From an uncultured Clostridia bacterium (GTDB lineage: Bacteria > Bacillota > Clostridia > Oscillospirales > Acutalibacteraceae), in the NCBI GenBank assembly GCA_937888485.1, contig CALAQQ010000050.1, positions 1 through 16,268 of the forward strand: DNA of 16,268 nucleotides. Direction: 5' to 3'. The stretch's first letter is position 1. Each line of letters starts with the position of its first letter. Position numbers and translations under genes: made by a program. Shown here one piece after another: positions 1 through 6,589 of the stretch. The notes beneath the pieces are model-generated. The model was given only the letters and a program-made list of their open reading frames with translations. It was not told where the DNA came from and searched no databases.

Positions 1-85
1 CCTTCATTTTACGGATAGTGCCGTAAAAATCTTTTTCCATGTCATCTCTGACTGAGTAGAGCTGAACCGCTACGGGCAGCTTCAT
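1..85 (-). CDS. Sugar phosphate isomerase/epimerase-like protein, N-terminal fragment (partial)
   Basis: Only the first 28 codons are present; the gene runs off the left edge of the window. The peptide begins MKLPVAVQLYSVRDDMEKDF. The QLYSVRDD segment directly after the start is typical of the first strand and loop of the xylose-isomerase-like TIM barrel (AP endonuclease 2 family) in sugar phosphate isomerases/epimerases. Those enzymes usually act on sugars or inositol-type substrates in the cytoplasm using a metal in the barrel. The ATG at 85 is preceded by AGGAGTG about 7 nt upstream, which fixes the start. A promoter candidate with a dyad symmetry lies just upstream (122-150). The family call rests on a short N-terminus, so the substrate cannot be predicted. 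Confidence 0.7.
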   Translation of the reverse strand, partial: MKLPVAVQLYSVRDDMEKDFYGTIRKMK

Positions 86-121
86 GTATAATCACTCCTA
101 AATTTTATAGTTACGCCAAAT

Positions 122-150
122 ATAGTATCATATATTTTTCAATGATACAA
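122..150 (-). promoter_or_regulatory. Promoter candidate with an overlapping dyad, for the isomerase-like gene
   Basis: Reading the minus strand, TTGTAT (150-145), a 17-nt spacer and TACTAT (127-122) preceded by TGA form an extended -10 type promoter facing the isomerase-like gene. A perfect 7-bp inverted repeat, GTATCAT (125-131) and ATGATAC (142-148), overlaps both hexamers with 10 nt between the arms. That placement suits a repressor operator. It could instead be a weak hairpin ending the upstream transcript, since it begins 6 nt past the stop codon of the 154-597 gene, but there is no good T run. Confidence 0.45.
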
Positions 151-153
151 GTG

Positions 154-597
154 TTATTTTTTTAAATATTTCTCTGCAATTTCCGCCGCACAGTGCACCA
201 GCTCCGCACATGGACGCTTTTTGTAGTATTCATTCGTTCTTTTTTCGGGTTCGGGGTTTAAACCGTTTTCGGAAAGACCGAGCAGTTCACGGCAGATTAT
301 CGAGCCGTTTTCCTCTCTGAAATCACCCGCCGCTTCCTGAACAAGGGCATATAACGCCTTTTTCTTTTCGTGGTCGTTGGGGTCGGTTGAAGCAAATTTG
401 TTTGAAAGCACCATCGTCATTCCGCTTACCGCACCGCAGACCTCACGCATTCTCCCGATTCCTCCGCCGAAACCTGCGGAAAGCCTTAATGCATCCTCTT
501 CGCTGAGATTTGTTTCTTCAAGAAATGCACAGAAAACCGCCTGACAGCAGTTACATCCGCCTTCAAAAAGTTCTTTCGCCTTGTCTGCTCTGCTCAT
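154..597 (-). CDS. C_GCAxxG_C_C family protein (putative redox/metal protein)
   Basis: A 147-residue cytoplasmic protein with no signal peptide or membrane segment. It matches the C_GCAxxG_C_C family (TIGR01909/PF09719): an N-terminal GGCNCCQAVFCAF segment (Cys15, 17, 18, 23), then GFGGGIGRMREVCGAVSGM at about 42-60 with Cys54, then Cys102 (ICRELLG) and Cys130/Cys136 near the C-terminus. The length is normal for the family. The conserved cysteines suggest metal or redox-cofactor binding, but the family has no firmly assigned reaction. The ATG at 597 follows AGGTGAT with good spacing. A near-consensus promoter (615-643) would start the message only about 11 nt upstream of the start codon. The next gene downstream has its own promoter candidate, so this is probably a single-gene unit. 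Confidence 0.88.
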   Translation of the reverse strand: MSRADKAKELFEGGCNCCQAVFCAFLEETNLSEEDALRLSAGFGGGIGRMREVCGAVSGMTMVLSNKFASTDPNDHEKKKALYALVQEAAGDFREENGSIICRELLGLSENGLNPEPEKRTNEYYKKRPCAELVHCAAEIAEKYLKK

Positions 598-614
598 AAC
601 ATCACCTCGGTTCT

Positions 615-643
615 AATATAAATGAAACATAAAAAATTGTCAA
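615..643 (-). promoter_or_regulatory. SigA-type promoter of the C_GCAxxG_C_C gene
   Basis: On the minus strand a perfect TTGACA (643-638), 17-nt spacer and TATATT (620-615) point at the gene starting at 597. The predicted start of transcription, near 608, leaves a leader of only about 11 nt that is mostly the ribosome site AGGTGAT. Confidence 0.7.
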
Positions 644-713
644 TAGACAGACTTTTAATGGTATTATTAAGATAAAATACCATGAAATTTAATAAATTAT
701 TAAAAATTAGCTA

Positions 714-742
714 TTCCATTTTGCGGAATCTTATGTTATAAT
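714..742 (+). promoter_or_regulatory. Extended -10 promoter of the secreted FN3-like protein gene
   Basis: TTCCAT (714-719), a 17-nt spacer and a perfect TATAAT (737-742) preceded by TGT form an extended -10 promoter. It would give a leader of about 40 nt ending in the ribosome site GGAGG (777-781). The rest of the 598-788 gap is AT-rich and shows only this promoter and the divergent one. Confidence 0.65.
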
Positions 743-788
743 CCAAATAACTGCTGAATAAGCAAAAATATAAAACGGAGGCATAATA

Positions 789-2267
789 ATGAAACTCACA
801 AAAAGAATCCTGTCATTCGTAATGGCAGCACTCATGCTCTTCTCGGGCATGGCAATTTCCGCAAGTGCGGCATTCACAAAGTACACACTTTCAGCATCAA
901 ACTGCTATGTTGACAAAGAAAACGGCGTTATCTTCGTTGAAAAAGCAACCGTTAGTGTTGACAGCGAAAAATACGATATCGTTTACACCGCAACTCAGAA
1001 GGATGATGCAACCAAAACCCTCAAGGCAGCAAAAGACGATGACGGCAACACCCTTTTCTTAAACCCCACAACAGGCAAAACATACATCGTTAAAGGCACT
1101 GTTACAATCGACGGCATTTCAGAAGATGCAACAAATGTATTTTCTGTTACAATGCTCAAGTCACAGTCCGCTCCCGCAGCTCCCGTTCCCAAGAAAATCA
1201 CTTCAACTTCAATCGAAATCAATGCTGTTTCAGGCTGTGAATACAGAATTGTAATCAATGGCGATGAAAAATTCGGCAGCAAGACAACATTCACAGGTCT
1301 TAAGCCCGGAACATTCTACACATTCGAAATGAGATATGCGGAAACTTCGGTTTACTATGCAAGCCCCGTTTCCACCGCTAATATCAAGACTCTTGCTCTT
1401 GCAGATTCCGATGTTCCTCATCAGCCCATTTTCGTTGATAAGACAAACAAGACCATCACCGTTGCGGCAAATCCTCTTGATGACACAAGCAAGACCATCC
1501 AGTTCTCAATCGACGACGGAAAGACATGGCAGGAAACCGGTCATTTCACAGGTCTTAACGCTGACAAGACATACGCAGTTATCGCAAGATACAAGTTTGA
1601 CGCCTCCACTCAGGAACCCAACTCAGCTTGCGAACCCATTGAAATCAGAACAAACGCCAGAGATACATATCCCGCAAACATCAACAACTGCAAATTCAGC
1701 GCATCTGACGGTAAGAACTATGCAAACCAGCCCATTTCAATCTCCGTAACTGCAGACCTTCCCGAAAAGCATACCGATACACAGTTCGGCGATACAAAAT
1801 ACATTCCCGCATACTTCACCGTTGACAGCAGCGAACATAAAAATGTTTTCAGTTCATCTGACGGCAAGAAATTCACCGCAGAATTCACTCCCGGTGAAGC
1901 AAAAGCAAACAAGAAGATTGCAATCAATGTTTACTACTCAAAGATGAAATGCATCGGTGAAGAAAGTAACGGCGATGCAAAATGGATTGCTGTCGGCGAA
2001 ATGGAAAGCAAGACATACTATGTTCAGGTTGGTGAAACTCACACATTCTTCACAAACATCAAAGACTTCTTCCTCCAGATATTCAACTTTTTGTTCAACG
2101 AACTCCCCGCTAAAATCAACGACCTTATCAAAGACTTCGACCTCAGCGGTTTCCTTGCAGGTCTCGGCGATATCTTCAAGATCCTCGGTGATATGGGCGA
2201 AGAAGCAGGTGGCGGAGCAGCAGGCGGAGACCTTGGCGGTCTTCTCGGCGGACTCGTTACTCAGTAA
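789..2267 (+). CDS. Secreted protein with two FN3-like modules and hydrophobic/Gly-rich tail
   Basis: A 492-residue exported protein. Residues 1-28 are a typical signal peptide (KRIL, hydrophobic core, cleavage near ASASAA). Residues about 133-202 and 207-288 each end in a similar segment (FTGLKPGTFYTFEMRYA and FTGLNADKTYAVIARYK), which resembles the F-G region of fibronectin type III folds. Residues about 290-415 form a further beta-rich section. From 418 on the chain is rich in Phe, Leu and Ile (FFTNIKDFFLQIFNFLF) and closes with a Gly-rich stretch (473-492). There is no LPxTG motif, so anchoring is by the hydrophobic tail, by another partner, or absent. GGAGG at 777-781 supports the start. 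The function is unknown; an extracellular adhesin or matrix role is a guess. The tail resembles that of the large Cys-repeat protein at 6590-9751. Confidence 0.8.
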   Translation: MKLTKRILSFVMAALMLFSGMAISASAAFTKYTLSASNCYVDKENGVIFVEKATVSVDSEKYDIVYTATQKDDATKTLKAAKDDDGNTLFLNPTTGKTYIVKGTVTIDGISEDATNVFSVTMLKSQSAPAAPVPKKITSTSIEINAVSGCEYRIVINGDEKFGSKTTFTGLKPGTFYTFEMRYAETSVYYASPVSTANIKTLALADSDVPHQPIFVDKTNKTITVAANPLDDTSKTIQFSIDDGKTWQETGHFTGLNADKTYAVIARYKFDASTQEPNSACEPIEIRTNARDTYPANINNCKFSASDGKNYANQPISISVTADLPEKHTDTQFGDTKYIPAYFTVDSSEHKNVFSSSDGKKFTAEFTPGEAKANKKIAINVYYSKMKCIGEESNGDAKWIAVGEMESKTYYVQVGETHTFFTNIKDFFLQIFNFLFNELPAKINDLIKDFDLSGFLAGLGDIFKILGDMGEEAGGGAAGGDLGGLLGGLVTQ

Positions 2268-2286
2268 TCAGATATCCGGATAACCA

Positions 2287-2314
2287 AAAACCCCCGGCTC
2301 AGCCGGGGGTTTTA
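2287..2314. terminator. Bidirectional intrinsic terminator
   Basis: CCCCCGGCT (2291-2299) pairs with AGCCGGGGG (2301-2309), with an A run on the left and a T run on the right. It lies between two convergent genes (ends at 2267 and 2328) and can terminate transcripts from either side. Confidence 0.93.
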
Positions 2315-2327
2315 TTGTTGCATATTT

Positions 2328-3188
2328 TTATTCCATCTTATCAATGAAAAGCTGGGACCAACAGAGTTTCCCTGCGGGATCGGGGTCAGCGGCAACGCCT
2401 ATTCCGATTTTTGTAAATTCGGGATTCATTATGTTTTCATAATGAGTTTCGGATGCCTTCCATGCCTGACAAACATCATCCGGCTCACTAAATCCTCTTG
2501 CGATATTTTCGCCTGCCGAACCTTTTGCAATACCTGCATCCCTGAGAATGGACGAGAAGAATCTGCCGTTGGGACGGTAGTGGGAAAATCTGCCCGACCA
2601 CGCAATTTCTTCTGCTCTTGCACAAGCAACGGTAATCAGTTGGTCATCAAGAACAAGAGGCTCAAGTCCGCCTTCCTTGCGGAAGGAATTGATTATTTTG
2701 AGCACTTCATTTATTTCGGATTTGTATTTGTTTTTGTTTTCCTGTGCAGCCGGAAGCAAATCCTCATATGAAGCATGATAACCGATACGGGTATATAAAT
2801 CTGTTATATCCTCATTATATACCTCTTCGCTTCCGTCTTTATGCTTTATATAAGTTGTCTTTATTGCTCTTGAACGGTAAACTCCGTATTTAAGCGCTTC
2901 GTTTTCGGCATGGTCTTCTGTACGGAACTCGGCATCTTCATCAATTTTGGTTGTTTGCGCAATCGTTGTAACAACTCTTTTAACCGTTGTGGTCACCTTT
3001 TTCTTGGTGGTTGTCGGCTTTGTTGTTGCAACGATAGTCGGTGCAGCAGTTGTTGTAACTGTTGTCGATTCCGTTGTCGGAACGGTTGTCGTCTGAACAG
3101 CTATAAGTGTTTTGTCAAATTTTCTGCATGCCGTTAAGCCCATAACCATAACGACGGCAAGAATGGCGGAAAGAATTTTTCTGTGCAT
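2328..3188 (-). CDS. CAP/SCP-domain lipoprotein
   Basis: A 286-residue lipoprotein. Residues 1-20 are a signal peptide ending in the lipobox LTAC with Cys21 as the lipidated residue. Residues about 33-80 are a Thr/Lys/Val-rich linker that would lift the domain off the membrane. The C-terminal part (about 163-286) is a CAP (SCP/PR-1) domain: INSFRKEGGLEPLVLD, RAEEIAWSGRFSH (His203), GENIARG (Glu227), ETHYENIMNPEFTKIGIGV (His249) and CWSQLFI. These are the positions where CAP proteins carry their His/Glu metal site. It starts 20 nt after the kinase stop codon, so it is probably the last gene of the DUF6171-regulator-kinase operon and may be a target or partner of that system. Bacterial CAP proteins are often envelope-associated; the activity here is not known. 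Confidence 0.92.
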   Translation of the reverse strand: MHRKILSAILAVVMVMGLTACRKFDKTLIAVQTTTVPTTESTTVTTTAAPTIVATTKPTTTKKKVTTTVKRVVTTIAQTTKIDEDAEFRTEDHAENEALKYGVYRSRAIKTTYIKHKDGSEEVYNEDITDLYTRIGYHASYEDLLPAAQENKNKYKSEINEVLKIINSFRKEGGLEPLVLDDQLITVACARAEEIAWSGRFSHYRPNGRFFSSILRDAGIAKGSAGENIARGFSEPDDVCQAWKASETHYENIMNPEFTKIGIGVAADPDPAGKLCWSQLFIDKME

Positions 3189-3208
3189 TATATCCTCCGT
3201 GGAACTTT

Positions 3209-5227
3209 TTACTCTGCAATATCAAAATCAATAATTACGGCAAATCGGTTGCCTGCAACAGAAATATCCATTGTTCCGCCCTGCATTTCAGCAAGACTTC
3301 TTGCAATTGAAAGACCGAGACCGTGACCCTCTGTATGTCTTGAGCTGTCACCTCTTACGAATCGTTCGAAAAGCTCGTTGCCTTCAACTTCAAATTCACT
3401 GTTTGAAATATTTGATATGCGGATTACCGCCTTACCGTCAACGGATTCAAGGTTAATTTCAAGGTCCGTGTCAGGTGCGGCATATTTACAGGCGTTATTG
3501 AAAAGATTTGCAAAAATACGCCAGAGCCACTTTCCGTCGCCCATAATATAAACATCATCCTGAGGCATTTTTATCCTCGGAATAAGCAAGCTTTTCTCAA
3601 GCTTTACCGCAAATTCTTCAATTGTCTGCTCGATTATAATATTGAGGCTTGTTTTTTCAAGTTGAACATCAATATTGCCCGACTGGATTTTTGATGCTTC
3701 GATAAGGTCGTTGAGAAGCATCGAAAGCTTGTCGGTATGCTTTGATATAACAGCGATATATTTTTTGCGTTCCTCATCGGTAAGATTATCATTGTTGAGA
3801 AAATCAACATAATTCTTAATGGACGTGAGGGGCGTTTTGATATCGTGGGAAACATTGGTGATGAGCTCACTCTTGAGTTTTTCGCTCTTAAGCTCCTGCT
3901 CCATCGCCTTGTTGATTTCTTTCTTGATTCGGTCAAGATTCTGACCGTGGGTACGGATAGCCGCAACGGAAAGCTTATCGGCAATCTCATCTCCCAGAAC
4001 GCCTTCTGCAAGGCGTTTGCCTTCTTCCTTAACATAGTTGAGGTTGATGGCAATCATAACAGCAATGGGAATAAGGATAAGTCTTGTTACCGCCCAGGCA
4101 ATAAGGAACACTCCGATAACAAGCTCGGGTTCGGATGTCCGGTTGAGCATTCCGAAATATGCCAGACCCGCGAGTATTGCGCCCTCAAAAAGAATGAATG
4201 ACACAACGCCGACAACAATTTTTCTGAAAAGCGACATTTCGCCGACAGCACGTCTTATCTTCCTGGGGGTTTTTCTTTTAAATTTGTGAAAAGTTTTGTA
4301 AATCATAGTATTTCTGTAAAACTTACCCATTTTAACTCTCACTGAAAACGTTGTGAGATATGACATAATAACAAGAACGGCAGCAACGCTGATAATCATA
4401 ACGATAACGTTGTTGAGAACCATTTCCGTATCTGCCGCAGTGGTCAGACCCAAAACCATTCCCGCAACAATAAACAGGAACACCATAAACACCGTTATAA
4501 AATCCAGCGGCAGTTTATCGATAAATCCTGGAACGATTTCTCCGGTTTCTTCGTCAACCGTTCCTGCATTGACGGTAAACAGCGAAAGAAGAACAACAAT
4601 AATTGCAATTGCAATAAAAAGAACAGCAAAAACAAAATATTTCAAATTATTTGCCGTTTCTATCCATTGGAATGCGCTCAAATATCTGTCATTTGCCGTA
4701 TTGAGGATTGCATACTCCAATCTGAGGATTATGAAATCCGCATGGTCAAAGAAATAGAAATCCGATTTCCCTGTATACTTTGTAATTTTCAAAGCATCTT
4801 CAAAAGAATTTAATTTTTCGGGGTTTTCTTCGTTTGTTTCAACAGCAGTATTCGCTTCTTCGGAGTCTGCAATACTGTCAAACAAAACATCGCCGAGAAC
4901 ATTTTTTACAACAAAAACAAAGTTGGAATTTTCGGGAGAAAACTTTTCCTCATAATAACCCTTTCTGTATGCACCGCTTAAATCGCCGTAAATATCTTCC
5001 GAATTAAGACAAAGATAATAGTCCTTCGCTTTTTCAACGTCATCAATCGAATAAAGCTGAACGGCAACACTCTTTGCGGTTTTTCCATCATCGTCTTTTT
5101 TGTAGAAATTATATTCGTGGAGATATAGGATACCCATTACACAGCCTGCGGCGATAATGGTCATGCACACAAGCAGCACAAGGGAAACCACTCGGTCACT
5201 TTCGGAGCGCAGCTGACCGTTTTTCAT
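3209..5227 (-). CDS. Sensor histidine kinase, multi-TM
   Basis: A 672-residue membrane kinase. TM1 is at about 14-36, followed by an extracellular sensor region of roughly 160 residues (37-195). Five further hydrophobic segments lie at about 196-219, 241-263, 268-292, 336-359 and 368-396. A linker leads to the HisKA domain with the phosphoacceptor His461 (NVSHDIKTPLTSI). The HATPase domain shows an N box (NLFNN, 574-578), an F box (LFERFVRGD, 619-627) and a G2 box (GHGLGLS, 634-640). The canonical DxGxG G1 box is replaced by a SNISNSEFEVE-like stretch, as in some VanS-like Firmicutes kinases. The ATG follows AAGGAGTGG. It lies 18 nt after the response regulator gene, its evident partner. The signal is unknown; the large external loop suggests an envelope stimulus. 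Confidence 0.94.
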   Translation of the reverse strand: MKNGQLRSESDRVVSLVLLVCMTIIAAGCVMGILYLHEYNFYKKDDDGKTAKSVAVQLYSIDDVEKAKDYYLCLNSEDIYGDLSGAYRKGYYEEKFSPENSNFVFVVKNVLGDVLFDSIADSEEANTAVETNEENPEKLNSFEDALKITKYTGKSDFYFFDHADFIILRLEYAILNTANDRYLSAFQWIETANNLKYFVFAVLFIAIAIIVVLLSLFTVNAGTVDEETGEIVPGFIDKLPLDFITVFMVFLFIVAGMVLGLTTAADTEMVLNNVIVMIISVAAVLVIMSYLTTFSVRVKMGKFYRNTMIYKTFHKFKRKTPRKIRRAVGEMSLFRKIVVGVVSFILFEGAILAGLAYFGMLNRTSEPELVIGVFLIAWAVTRLILIPIAVMIAINLNYVKEEGKRLAEGVLGDEIADKLSVAAIRTHGQNLDRIKKEINKAMEQELKSEKLKSELITNVSHDIKTPLTSIKNYVDFLNNDNLTDEERKKYIAVISKHTDKLSMLLNDLIEASKIQSGNIDVQLEKTSLNIIIEQTIEEFAVKLEKSLLIPRIKMPQDDVYIMGDGKWLWRIFANLFNNACKYAAPDTDLEINLESVDGKAVIRISNISNSEFEVEGNELFERFVRGDSSRHTEGHGLGLSIARSLAEMQGGTMDISVAGNRFAVIIDFDIAE

Positions 5228-5245
5228 TATAAACCACTCCTTGCG

Positions 5246-5980
5246 TTACATTGTGATTTTATCAAGAGGTTTTTTCTTTTCCATTTTATAGCCGTGACCC
5301 CATACAACTTTGAGATAATCGGGTTTTGCCGGGTCAATTTCGATTTTTTCACGAAGATGTCTTATATGAACAGTAACGGTGTTCTCTGCACCGAACGGGT
5401 CATCATTCCACACCTTGCGATAGATTTCCTTGGGTGAAAATACCTTATCGAGATTTTCCATGAAAAATTTAAGGAGCATCATTTCCGTCGGTGTAAGGTT
5501 AACGGGTTCGCCGTCACGGGTAACCGATTTTGCGTTGTCATCAAGTTCAAGACCGCCGTTGCGAAGAACCGATGAATCCGTTTTTTCCTGAACCGAGGGA
5601 TTGTTTCCGCCGAAACGCATATATCTGCGAAGCTGAGACTTGACTCTCGCGGTAACTTCAACAGGATTGAAAGGCTTTGTTATGTAGTCATCCGCACCTG
5701 CGTTGAGGCCGATGATTTTATCCATATCCTGACTCTTTGCTGTAAGAAGAATAACAGGAATGTTATTATTGCTCTCTCTGAGCTTTGCAAGAGCAGTTAT
5801 ACCGTCAAGAACAGGCATCATGATATCCATCAGAAGCAGATGAACACTCTCTTTTTCGATTATTTCAAGCGCATCTCTGCCGTTTTCCGCTTCAAAAATA
5901 TGATAATCCTCTCCGGAAAGATAAACCTTTAACGCAGTACGGATATCGGCTTCGTCATCGCAAATAAGAATATTATACAT
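5246..5980 (-). CDS. OmpR/VanR-family response regulator
   Basis: A 244-residue DNA-binding regulator. The receiver domain (about 1-120) has the acidic pair Asp8/Asp9, the phosphoacceptor Asp52 (LLLMDIMMPVLDG), Thr80 and Lys102 (DDYITKPF). The C-terminal winged helix (about 142-233) carries LTPTEMMLLKFFMEN and the recognition region NTVTVHIRHLREKI. The resemblance is to VanR-like regulators. The frame is open 50 codons further upstream into the preceding gene, but the start at 5980 (MYNILICDDE) begins exactly where receiver domains begin and has GGAG 8 nt upstream. It is the second gene of the operon, 13 nt after the DUF6171 gene and 18 nt before the kinase that should phosphorylate it. Confidence 0.95.
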   Translation of the reverse strand: MYNILICDDEADIRTALKVYLSGEDYHIFEAENGRDALEIIEKESVHLLLMDIMMPVLDGITALAKLRESNNNIPVILLTAKSQDMDKIIGLNAGADDYITKPFNPVEVTARVKSQLRRYMRFGGNNPSVQEKTDSSVLRNGGLELDDNAKSVTRDGEPVNLTPTEMMLLKFFMENLDKVFSPKEIYRKVWNDDPFGAENTVTVHIRHLREKIEIDPAKPDYLKVVWGHGYKMEKKKPLDKITM

Positions 5981-5993
5981 ATCATTTACTCCT

Positions 5994-6251
5994 TTACCAT
6001 TTTTTACACGGACATTTCTGTTTTCTGAATGCCGCCCTGAATTCGGGATAGCAGCCGCATTTGAGGCAGGTGCCCTGCGAAAGAAATTCACATTCCGTAC
6101 AGATTGCAACTCTTTTTCTGTACTCCTCATCGCTCGCCTTATCCCTGTCGGACAGTTTTTTTATATGTTCGGATATGCTTTTGAAGGTATCACCCCTGCC
6201 GCAGTCACGCAGCAGACATCTTAAACAGATTTTCTTTTCCGTAAAACACAC
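5994..6251 (-). CDS. DUF6171-like small Cys-rich protein
   Basis: An 85-residue protein with 11 cysteines. Pairs ICLRC (Cys9/12), CTEC (51/54), CLKCGC (62/65/67) and CPC (80/82) suggest one or two zinc or iron-sulfur sites. A KRVAICTEC...GTCLKCGC core resembles the DUF6171 family, which has no known function. The start is GTG: an in-frame TAA lies 12 nt upstream and there is no in-frame ATG before the core, so the start is fixed although the ribosome site (TTTGGGACG) is weak. It is the first gene of the operon with the two-component system, whose regulator starts 13 nt after its stop. The weak start may keep its level low. A role as a redox or metal adaptor of the signalling system is only a guess from position. 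Confidence 0.8.
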   Translation of the reverse strand: MCFTEKKICLRCLLRDCGRGDTFKSISEHIKKLSDRDKASDEEYRKRVAICTECEFLSQGTCLKCGCYPEFRAAFRKQKCPCKKW

Positions 6252-6283
6252 CGTCCCAAATTAATACAAGCAATATTTAGCTT

Positions 6284-6312
6284 ATTATAACAGTTATTCT
6301 GTAACAAATAAA
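6284..6312 (-). promoter_or_regulatory. Extended -10 promoter of the DUF6171/two-component operon
   Basis: On the minus strand TGTTATAAT (6292-6284) is a perfect extended -10 element. The -35 region, 17 nt further up, is poor (TTTATT at 6312-6307). Weak -35 elements with an extended -10 can be activator-dependent, so autoregulation by the response regulator is possible. No clear direct-repeat operator was found. Confidence 0.5.
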
Positions 6313-6365
6313 TAGTTTTTTTAAATTTTTTAGCAGAAACTTTTAAAAAAGTTTTGATTTTCCCC

Positions 6366-6394
6366 TTGACAACAACAAAAGACTTTGATATAAT
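6366..6394 (+). promoter_or_regulatory. Consensus promoter of the tRNA-Gly gene
   Basis: A perfect TTGACA (6366-6371), 17-nt spacer and perfect TATAAT (6389-6394). Transcription should begin near 6401, about 7 nt before the tRNA. Confidence 0.92.
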
Positions 6395-6407
6395 CTCTCT
6401 TGCAGTT

Positions 6408-6483
6408 GCGGATGTAGCTCATCTGGTAGAGCGCCACCTTGCCAAGGTGGAGGTAGCGAGTTCGAGCCTCGTCATCCGCTCCA
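6408..6483 (+). tRNA. tRNA-Gly, anticodon GCC
   Basis: A complete 76-nt cloverleaf with encoded CCA. The acceptor arms GCGGATG and CATCCGC pair. The D-arm contains TAGCTCATCTGGTAGAGC. The anticodon stem CCACC/GGTGG closes a TTGCCAA loop giving anticodon GCC, which reads GGC and GGT glycine codons. The T loop is TTCGAGC. It is a monocistronic unit: consensus promoter 14 nt upstream and an intrinsic terminator starting directly after CCA. No integrase gene or attachment-site duplication is visible next to it. Confidence 0.97.
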
Positions 6484-6516
6484 AAAAAGCCTTTGTTTTT
6501 CGACAAAGGCTTTTTC
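6484..6516 (+). terminator. Intrinsic terminator of tRNA-Gly
   Basis: AAAAGCCTTTGT and ACAAAGGCTTTT form a 12-bp stem closing a short T-rich loop, followed by T residues. It begins right after the tRNA CCA end. Confidence 0.92.
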
Positions 6517-6542
6517 TTTTGTTGAACCTAACACACCGACTC

Positions 6543-6577
6543 AAAAGGGTGCCGGTTTTATGCCGGCACCCTTTTTT
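6543..6577. terminator. Bidirectional intrinsic terminator
   Basis: GGGTGCCGG (6547-6555) pairs with CCGGCACCC (6563-6571), flanked by AAAA and TTTTTT. It ends the minus-strand Cys-repeat protein gene (stop at 6590) and backs up the tRNA terminator on the plus strand. Confidence 0.92.
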
Positions 6578-6589
6578 ATTGTGTGGTAA

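Noticed and set aside
743..788. A riboswitch before the secreted FN3-like protein gene
   Set aside because: The leader is only about 40 nt and AT-rich, with no stable paired structure or known aptamer core.
5981..6130. A start for the response regulator 50 codons further upstream
   Set aside because: The extension overlaps the DUF6171 gene in another frame, has no receiver-domain content, and the 5980 start has a good ribosome site.
6408..6589. tRNA-Gly as an integration site for a mobile element
   Set aside because: No integrase, no duplicated tRNA 3' end and no foreign genes follow it; a terminator begins directly after the tRNA.
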